NCBI GenBank assembly: GCA_903925005.1
Contig: CAIYDX010000415.1
Coordinates: 1-61,115 of the forward strand
From: an uncultured Geobacteraceae bacterium
GTDB taxonomy: Bacteria > Desulfobacterota > Desulfuromonadia > Geobacterales > Pseudopelobacteraceae
Reading direction: 5' to 3'
DNA length: 61,115 nucleotides
Below, piece by piece: positions 55,430 through 61,115 of this stretch (position 1 is the stretch's first letter; each line of letters starts with the position of its first letter). The translations under genes were made by a program, and so were the position numbers. The notes under the pieces were generated by a model. The model did not search any database and was not told where the DNA came from. It saw only the letters and a list, made by a program, of their open reading frames with translations.

Positions 55430-57499
55430 CTACATCATTTTGGCCAGAAGCGGCACAATCAGAAGCGATACGATGTTGATAATCTTGATCATCGGGTTGA
55501 TAGCCGGACCAGCAGTATCCTTGTAGGGGTCGCCGACAGTGTCGCCGGTAACGGCAGCCTTGTGGGCATCGCCCCCTTTGCCGCCGTGGTGGCCGTCTTC
55601 GATGTATTTTTTGGCGTTATCCCAAGCGCCGCCGCCGGTGGTCATGGAGATTGCGACAAAAATACCGGTAACGATGGTGCCGACGATCACGCCGCCCAAA
55701 GCCTTGGGGCCGAGGGTGAAGCCTACGACCACCGGTGCCAGGATCGGGATCAGACCGGGAATAACCATCTCTTTCAGAGCGGTCTTGGTGACGATATCAA
55801 CACAGGCAGCATAATCCGGCTTGCCGGTGCCTTCCATAATGCCCTTGATTTCACGGAACTGACGACGTACTTCGACGACAACCGCACCGCCGGCCTTGCC
55901 TACCGCTTCCATGCACTGTGCGGCGAAATAGTAGGGGAGCATGCCGCCGACGAAGAGGCCTACAATGATGTATGGGTCGGAGAGATCGAATTTGATGAGC
56001 TCTTTACCGGCATTCAGCAACGCGTGATTCAATTCATCGACGTAAGAGGTAAACAGGATAACAGCAGCCAGACCGGCGGAACCGATGGCATATCCTTTGG
56101 TGACGGCTTTGGTCGTGTTGCCGACGGCATCCAGAGGATCGGTAACGGCGCGAACCGAGTCGTCCAGTTCAGCCATCTCGGCAATACCGCCGGCGTTATC
56201 GGTGATCGGGCCGTAGGCGTCCATCGCGACAACGATACCGGTCAGGGAGAGCATGGAAACGGCGGCGATGGCAATGCCGTAAACACCGGCGCACTGGAAG
56301 GCCACGATGATGCCGGCAGCTATGACGATCACGGGAGCTGCGGTTGACTTCATGGAGACACCGAGACCGGCGATTACGTTGGTACCGTGGCCGGTGGTGG
56401 ATGCCTGGGCGATGTGCTGCACCGGACCGTACTCGGTTGCGGTGTAATATTCAGTGATCCAGAATATCGCGCCGGTTACTACCAGGCCGACAATGGCGGA
56501 GATGAAGATGTTTATCGAGCTGAAAGTTACGCCGGCGGCGTTAGTGAGTCCGGCCGGGAACATCTGCGCCGTGACGAAGTAAAAGGCGATGCAGGCGAGG
56601 ACGGCCGAAGCGATCAGCCCCTTGTAAAGAGCCGTCATTATTTTGCCGCCGGAGCCGAGTTTAACAAAATAGGTGCCGATGATCGAGGTGATGATCGAGA
56701 TACCACCCAGGATCAGCGGGTAGCTGACGGAGCTGGCATTACCGGTAAAGGTGATTGCGCCCAGCAGCATGGCTGCGATCAGAGTCACTGCATAGGTCTC
56801 GAAAAGGTCGGCTGCCATGCCGGCGCAGTCTCCGACGTTATCACCAACGTTGTCGGCGATAACAGCAGGATTGCGCGGGTCATCTTCAGGAATGCCTGCC
56901 TCGACTTTTCCAACCAGGTCAGCGCCGACGTCGGCGCCGTTGGTAAAGATGCCGCCGCCAAGACGGGCAAAGATAGAAATAAGCGAACCGCCGAAGCCGA
57001 GGCCGACCAGTTGGGTGACCACATCTTTGACCGGAGCGCCGGGCATCAATTTTAACAGTAGCATGTAGTAGCCGGCGACACCCAACAGACCGAGACCGAC
57101 TACCAGCATGCCGGTGATCGCTCCACCTTTGAAGGCAACGTTGAGAGCCTTGGTGATGCCGGATTTGGCGGCTTCAGTGGTGCGCACGTTGGCGCGAACC
57201 GAAACAAACATGCCGATAAAGCCGGTCAGACCCGAAAAAAGCGCCCCGACGGCAAAGCCGATTGCGGTTTTTACGCCCAAGGTTGCAAACAGAGCGATGA
57301 ACATGATCACACCGACAACGGCTATGATCGTGTACTGGCGTTTCATATAAGCGCCGGCCCCTTCCTGAATTGCTGCGGCGATCTGTTTCATCCGGTCATT
57401 GCCCTGAGGCAGCCCCAGAATCCAGCTTGCCGTGATCAGACCGTAGGCAACAGCTGCTGCGGCACAGACCAGGGCAAAAACTACTGCGTACTGTTCCAT
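55430..57499 (-). CDS. hppA: K+-independent H+-translocating membrane pyrophosphatase
   Basis: A 689-residue polytopic membrane pump (about 16 helices) that uses pyrophosphate to move protons out of the cytoplasm. Substrate-binding blocks [31 protein letters not shown], seen as [13 protein letters not shown] and [20 protein letters not shown], are intact, as is [20 protein letters not shown] carries Lys where K+-dependent enzymes have Ala, so this belongs to the K+-independent H+-pumping class. AGGAG precedes the ATG. It has its own terminator. Confidence 0.95.
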   Translation of the reverse strand: MEQYAVVFALVCAAAAVAYGLITASWILGLPQGNDRMKQIAAAIQEGAGAYMKRQYTIIAVVGVIMFIALFATLGVKTAIGFAVGALFSGLTGFIGMFVSVRANVRTTEAAKSGITKALNVAFKGGAITGMLVVGLGLLGVAGYYMLLLKLMPGAPVKDVVTQLVGLGFGGSLISIFARLGGGIFTNGADVGADLVGKVEAGIPEDDPRNPAVIADNVGDNVGDCAGMAADLFETYAVTLIAAMLLGAITFTGNASSVSYPLILGGISIITSIIGTYFVKLGSGGKIMTALYKGLIASAVLACIAFYFVTAQMFPAGLTNAAGVTFSSINIFISAIVGLVVTGAIFWITEYYTATEYGPVQHIAQASTTGHGTNVIAGLGVSMKSTAAPVIVIAAGIIVAFQCAGVYGIAIAAVSMLSLTGIVVAMDAYGPITDNAGGIAEMAELDDSVRAVTDPLDAVGNTTKAVTKGYAIGSAGLAAVILFTSYVDELNHALLNAGKELIKFDLSDPYIIVGLFVGGMLPYYFAAQCMEAVGKAGGAVVVEVRRQFREIKGIMEGTGKPDYAACVDIVTKTALKEMVIPGLIPILAPVVVGFTLGPKALGGVIVGTIVTGIFVAISMTTGGGAWDNAKKYIEDGHHGGKGGDAHKAAVTGDTVGDPYKDTAGPAINPMIKIINIVSLLIVPLLAKMM

Positions 57500-57684
57500 T
57501 TGTTCATCTCCTCTTGTTAAATATGAATAGCCAATTTGTGGCATTCTTGCCGTATGACCCAAAAACGGTAAATAGTTAATGGAATGTATCACCTTTGTCA
57601 AGTATTAATACACAGGATCTCCTTCTATTTTCGGCTCCACCGCGTTGCTCTCGTTTATGCCGTGTCACCGATAACTGCAGATAC

Positions 57685-57713
57685 TTGTCAACCGGATTTA
57701 CACGTGATATATG
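57685..57713 (+). promoter_or_regulatory. Candidate promoter of the CpoB-like gene
   Basis: TTGTCA (57685-57690), a 17-bp spacer and TATATG (57708-57713), 37 bases before the ATG. GACAGGAG follows as the ribosome site. Confidence 0.45.
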
Positions 57714-57750
57714 TGCGTCGTTACTAACATGGAGACAGGAGAATCTTTGC

Positions 57751-58584
57751 ATGAAATATATTAAAGTCCTAATTCTGCTTCTCGTGTCATCCTTGGCAGG
57801 TTGTGCCTTGCAGAGTTCTCTTGAAAATACCCGCAATGATATCGACGCAATTAAATCGCATCTTTTTACAGTTGACCGGGATCTGGCGGCTGTCCGCGAA
57901 GAATCAAAGGCGAGTGCCGGTGCTATTGAAAAGGGCTTCAAAGCTGATGTAGCCGCTGTCCGAAAAATGTCTGCCGACATACAGGCCGCAATTGACAGCA
58001 CCAAGAGTGATATGCAGGTGTTGAACGGCAAACTTGACGATACAACGTTGGGTGTTAAAAAACCGGTCGAGGATCTTGCCAGGTACCGAGAGGATGCGGA
58101 TAAGCGTATAATCGCTCTTGAAGAGCGCATCTTGAAACAGCAGGCCTCTCTCGATGCGCTCTCTAAAAAAATGGTCGAACTGGCCAAAATGAAAAAAGAA
58201 GAGGTCACTCCTGCACCTGACCAGCTATATTTAAGCGGACTTGACTCGCTTAAGGCGGGTGATGTTGTTTCAGCGCGTGAGCTGTTTACCCGATTTATCG
58301 ATCAGAACCCCAAACATGAGCTGGCTGCCAATGCTCACTATTGGATCGGTGAAACCTACTATACGGAAAAAAACTTTGAATCGGCAATTTTGTCCTATCA
58401 GGATGTAATCAAAAACTATCCCGGCAAGGATAAGGTTGTTGCCGCGATGCTGAAGCAGGCAATGGCCTTCAAAGCGATCAGTGACGGTAAGAGCGCAAAA
58501 TTTGTTTTGAAAAAACTGATAGAAGGATTTCCGAAAAGCGAGGAAGCGAAGAAAGCCAAAGAAATGCTGAAGGAATTCAAGTAG
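57751..58584 (+). CDS. CpoB/YbgF-like TPR lipoprotein
   Basis: A 277-residue lipoprotein: signal peptide with lipobox LAGC (Cys at about 18), a long coiled coil (about 25-145), and a C-terminal TPR region (about 155-277) with YLSGLDSLKAGDVVSARELFTRFI, NAHYWIGETYYTEKNFESAILSYQ and FPKSEEAKKAKEML. This is the layout of CpoB (YbgF), which links Tol-Pal to peptidoglycan synthesis; in that case a lipobox replaces the usual signal peptide. No tol-pal genes are in the window. A terminator follows. Confidence 0.85.
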   Translation: MKYIKVLILLLVSSLAGCALQSSLENTRNDIDAIKSHLFTVDRDLAAVREESKASAGAIEKGFKADVAAVRKMSADIQAAIDSTKSDMQVLNGKLDDTTLGVKKPVEDLARYREDADKRIIALEERILKQQASLDALSKKMVELAKMKKEEVTPAPDQLYLSGLDSLKAGDVVSARELFTRFIDQNPKHELAANAHYWIGETYYTEKNFESAILSYQDVIKNYPGKDKVVAAMLKQAMAFKAISDGKSAKFVLKKLIEGFPKSEEAKKAKEMLKEFK

Positions 58585-58600
58585 GCATTTAAGTCAAAAC

Positions 58601-58640
58601 AAAAACAGGCGGCTCCGCGTTATGCGGGCCGCCTGTTTTT
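58601..58640. terminator. Bidirectional terminator between cpoB-like gene and hisB
   Basis: A stem AACAGGCGGC / GCCGCCTGTT with an inner TCCGC/GCGG pairing has an A run on the left and T run on the right. It can serve the cpoB-like gene (+) and hisB (-). Confidence 0.85.
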
Positions 58641-58662
58641 GTATATTGAAAGAGCAATTAAA

Positions 58663-59250
58663 TCACAAAACTCCTTTTGTTGACATGACCCCTTTTACGC
58701 GAGGGTCAAGCTGGCTGGCATAGTCCATCGCGCGGGCAAATGCTTTGAAGCAGGCTTCAATGATGTGGTGGACATTCTCGCCATACATGACATTGATATG
58801 CAGGTTAAGACCGCAGTGATTGACAAATGCCTGGAAAAACTCCCGAGCCAGCTCGACGTCGAAGTCACCAATTTTCACCTTTGGCAAATTGACATGATAT
58901 ACCAGGTACGGTCTTCCGGAGATGTCAATCGCTACGCTGGCCAACGTCTCATCCATCGGTATGGAAGCCTGCCCATAGCGGCGGATCCCTTTTTTGTCCC
59001 CCAGTGCCTGCTTGAATGCCTCGCCCAATACAATGCCGATATCTTCAACCGTATGGTGAAAGTCGATATCGATATCGCCGCAAGCTTCAACTTCAAGATC
59101 AAAAAGACCGTGGCGGGCAAAAAGATTGAGCATATGGTCGAGAAAGGGCACCGACGTGCAGATCTTTGCTTCTCCGGTGCCGTCCACACCCAGTGTGAGC
59201 TTGATTCTGGTTTCCTTCGTAATCCGTTCAATTGTTGCTGTTCGTGACAT
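58663..59250 (-). CDS. hisB: Imidazoleglycerol-phosphate dehydratase
   Basis: A 195-residue monofunctional HisB. It shows [13 protein letters not shown] and [17 protein letters not shown], the first manganese-binding block, and later [17 protein letters not shown] and [16 protein letters not shown]. It catalyses the seventh step of histidine synthesis. It follows hisC by 14 bases. Start at 59250 fits the family. Confidence 0.96.
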   Translation of the reverse strand: MSRTATIERITKETRIKLTLGVDGTGEAKICTSVPFLDHMLNLFARHGLFDLEVEACGDIDIDFHHTVEDIGIVLGEAFKQALGDKKGIRRYGQASIPMDETLASVAIDISGRPYLVYHVNLPKVKIGDFDVELAREFFQAFVNHCGLNLHINVMYGENVHHIIEACFKAFARAMDYASQLDPRVKGVMSTKGVL

Positions 59251-59264
59251 CAAATCCCCCTTGA

Positions 59265-60317
59265 TTACCCGATCTCTTTTATCGCTGCCAGCGTCTTCTC
59301 CATCTCCGGTTGCGTGCCGATCGAGATCCGCAGGCCATGGCACAATATCGTGTCTGAAAAATGGCGGACAAGAATTTTGCGGGCGAACAGACCTTCATAA
59401 ATCCGCTTGCCATCTCTGTCCGGCGACGCCGCAAAAACATAATTACCCTGTGAAGGAATGACGTTGTAGCCGATGGTGCGCAGTTCAGCGGAGAACCACT
59501 CGCGAGTTTTCCTGATTTTACCGCAACACTCCTTCAGATATGCCTGGTCTTGAAGAGCCGCCACACAGGCCGCCTGGGCCAGGCGGTCGAGGTTGTAATG
59601 GTCGCGGATCTTGTCCAGTGCGGCAATAATTTCAGGGTGCGCTATGGCCAGTCCCAGGCGCATTCCTGCCAAGGCATAGCTTTTTGAGAGGGTGCGGGTA
59701 ACAACCACATTGTCATATTTTCGTACCAGATCCAAAGCGTTGCCATCGGCAAAGTCGGCATAGGTTTCATCCAGTACCAGCATGCCGGCGCAACGCTGCG
59801 CCAGCTCTTCAATGTATTCAACCGGAAAAGCCGGACCTAGCGGTGCATTGGGCGTGGTCAGGAAAAAGATCTTCCCTTCGTAGCGTTCGGGAAATCCGGC
59901 TATGCGGAAATCATCCGTAAGTCCGTACGTCCGCACCCGAGCACCCTGGATTTCCGCCAAAGTGGCATAGTAGGAGTAGGATGGGTGAACGTAGCCGATC
60001 TCCTCTCCTTCGGCGGCACAGGCGCGAATCAGGTTGTTGAGCACCTCGTCTGAGCCGTTGGCCATGATGATCCAGGATGGATCGAAACCGTACAGCTCTC
60101 CGGCTGCTTCGCGCAATTTTTGGCTGGATGCTGAGGGGTAGGTGTGCAGGCTGGCGCCATCAGGTCCAAGTTCCGCCAAGATCGCTTCTACTACCTTCGG
60201 AGAAGGGGGATATGAGTTTTCATTGGTATTGAGCTTGATCCACGAGGCGATGTCGGCAGGCTGGAATCCGGGGACATAGCCGTTCATGGAGGCGATGTTG
60301 GGTCTTAGTAGGTTCAT
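59265..60317 (-). CDS. hisC: Histidinol-phosphate aminotransferase
   Basis: A 350-residue fold-type I PLP enzyme. [13 protein letters not shown] near the N-terminus, [30 protein letters not shown] and [23 protein letters not shown] with the PLP lysine all match HisC. It makes histidinol phosphate. The PNAPLG site has Ala where Asn or Pro-Asn is usual (PNNPTG), a minor change. ATG at 60317 was chosen as the family-like start, although its ribosome site is weak. Confidence 0.94.
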   Translation of the reverse strand: MNLLRPNIASMNGYVPGFQPADIASWIKLNTNENSYPPSPKVVEAILAELGPDGASLHTYPSASSQKLREAAGELYGFDPSWIIMANGSDEVLNNLIRACAAEGEEIGYVHPSYSYYATLAEIQGARVRTYGLTDDFRIAGFPERYEGKIFFLTTPNAPLGPAFPVEYIEELAQRCAGMLVLDETYADFADGNALDLVRKYDNVVVTRTLSKSYALAGMRLGLAIAHPEIIAALDKIRDHYNLDRLAQAACVAALQDQAYLKECCGKIRKTREWFSAELRTIGYNVIPSQGNYVFAASPDRDGKRIYEGLFARKILVRHFSDTILCHGLRISIGTQPEMEKTLAAIKEIG

Positions 60318-60442
60318 GATGATATTAGGAATATCACGCTTGCGAGTTCGGTTCAAGTCTCAAATCACGGAGAAGCCGGTGAGGCGAGTCTTGATAATTC
60401 TATTTGAATAAAATACCTCTTGTCGACATTTCCTCAGAATAA

Positions 60443-60471
60443 TTGCAATCGCTATTTTTTCGGAATAAAAT
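60443..60471 (+). promoter_or_regulatory. Candidate sigma-70 promoter of the XRE-receiver gene
   Basis: TTGCAA (60443-60448), exactly 17 bp and TAAAAT (60466-60471), 83 bases before the TTG start codon. The rest of the 236-base gap is AT-rich with no gene visible. Confidence 0.55.
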
Positions 60472-60553
60472 GATGTTATTAGACTACAGACTTGTTAGTG
60501 TTTTTTATGGTATCTAACGATCCGTTCATAAATATCTTGTCAGGAGGGCTTTC

Positions 60554-61115
60554 TTGACCATTGAAGAAGCTTTTGGCGTGGTTGTGCGCAGATTAAGAAA
60601 AGAACTTCGCTTGTCCCAGGATGAGCTGTCCAAAATCAGTTCTTTGGACAGGGTGTTCATATCAAGGCTTGAACGTGGAAAACAGCAGCCGACGCTTGTT
60701 ACGATATTTGAACTTGCTGCCGGGCTGAATGTTTCAGCAGTGAGAATTATTAATGAGGCGGAATTGCTGTTGTTGTTAAATAAGGTTAAGGTGTGTAAAC
60801 AAGATCTGAAAACTATTTCTTATGAGAAGTTGTGGGAGCTCTTCGGAGGGAAAATTATGGGAACGAGCCCCGGCAACTTTAATAAAGTAACCATTTTGCT
60901 TGTAGAAGATGAATTGCCTTTGCGTCAGTTCCTGTCGGCGCTGCTGACGTCGCGAGGATTCAATATCGTTATTGCCGAGGATGGCCAGGATGCTATTGAC
61001 AAGTACAAAGAAAACTTCGGCAGCATAGATCTGGTATTAATGGACATTATGATGCCTCGTAAAGATGGGGTAACGGCTCATAAAGAAATTATAGATTTTG
61101 ATCAGAACGCAAGGA
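60554..61115 (+). CDS. XRE-HTH / response-regulator receiver fusion (3' end outside window)
   Basis: An open frame of 187 codons runs to the window edge. An XRE-type helix-turn-helix (about 5-65; RLRKELRLSQDELSKISSLD, ISRLERGKQQPTL) is joined by a short linker to a receiver domain from about 114. The receiver has VTILLVEDE (acidic pair E118-D119) and the phospho-acceptor D164 in LVLMDIMMP. TTG is the start, with AGGAGGG six bases upstream. An internal ATG at 60857, with GGAGGG six bases upstream, could also start a receiver-only product. Any domain beyond 61115 is unseen. Confidence 0.82.
   Translation, partial: MTIEEAFGVVVRRLRKELRLSQDELSKISSLDRVFISRLERGKQQPTLVTIFELAAGLNVSAVRIINEAELLLLLNKVKVCKQDLKTISYEKLWELFGGKIMGTSPGNFNKVTILLVEDELPLRQFLSALLTSRGFNIVIAEDGQDAIDKYKENFGSIDLVLMDIMMPRKDGVTAHKEIIDFDQNAR

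Noticed and set aside
55562-57055. Two plus-strand frames of 261 and 222 codons
   Set aside because: Shadows of hppA caused by its Gly/Ala-rich codons.
57596-57601. TTGACA upstream of hppA as promoter
   Set aside because: No acceptable -10 lies 16-18 bases downstream on the minus strand, so it was not listed as a promoter.
57576-58208. Minus-strand frame of 210 codons over the cpoB-like gene
   Set aside because: Ser/Arg-rich shadow; the plus-strand lipoprotein has a signal peptide, ribosome site and terminator.

Overview
The window looks like a chromosome segment of a Geobacter-type bacterium (Desulfuromonadota). This rests on gene content and order recalled for that group: an lpx operon with gnnA and gnnB between lpxA and lpxB, a rho-rpmE-yqhQ-thyX block, a K+-independent proton-pumping pyrophosphatase, an RNase E/G with a long charged tail, and a generally GC-rich sequence. 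No database search was run, so the genus is an inference. About 58 protein genes and one tRNA fill nearly all of the 61 kb; no stretch over 300 bases lacks a gene. Most genes are on the minus strand.

Left edge (1-1,230): the end of an IS21-type insertion sequence cuts into a tyrosine integrase. The integrase sits against the 3' end of an initiator tRNA gene, so this is the border of a genomic island that extends left of the window. Next (1,322-6,604, minus) is ugd-uxs-ftsB-small Cys protein-argS-SPOR protein, joining nucleotide-sugar synthesis to cell division and translation. From 6,672 to 21,498 lie rsmI with a LysE-type exporter, an RlmI-type rRNA methyltransferase, a radical-SAM DNA-repair pair, a MuiA-like exported protein, an RRM protein, an SDR, a pseudouridine synthase, the rho-rpmE-yqhQ-thyX block, tcdA and a DUF535 protein.

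From 21,632 to 33,116 (minus) is an LPS core or surface-glycan cluster: Trm112-like protein, waaF, msbA, several GT2 and GT9 glycosyltransferases, methyltransferases and two multidomain fusions. A Kdo-kinase-like gene and a further GT9 gene run the other way (33,303-35,128). From 51,238 down to 35,319 one almost gap-free minus-strand array carries lysS-lolC-lolD-bamA-ompH-lpxD-fabZ-lpxA-gnnA-gnnB-lpxB-lpxL-PAP2-waaA-lpxK. These genes make lipid A and Kdo, insert outer-membrane proteins and export lipoproteins. gnnA and gnnB imply a lipid A built on 2,3-diamino-glucose, but gnnB carries a one-base frameshift in this sequence.

The right end (51,400-61,115) has an NHL-propeller lipoprotein, an RNase E/G homologue, hppA, a CpoB-like lipoprotein, hisB and hisC. 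A gene fusing an XRE DNA-binding domain to a response-regulator receiver domain runs off the edge. The intergenic spaces hold several palindromic elements of unknown role.
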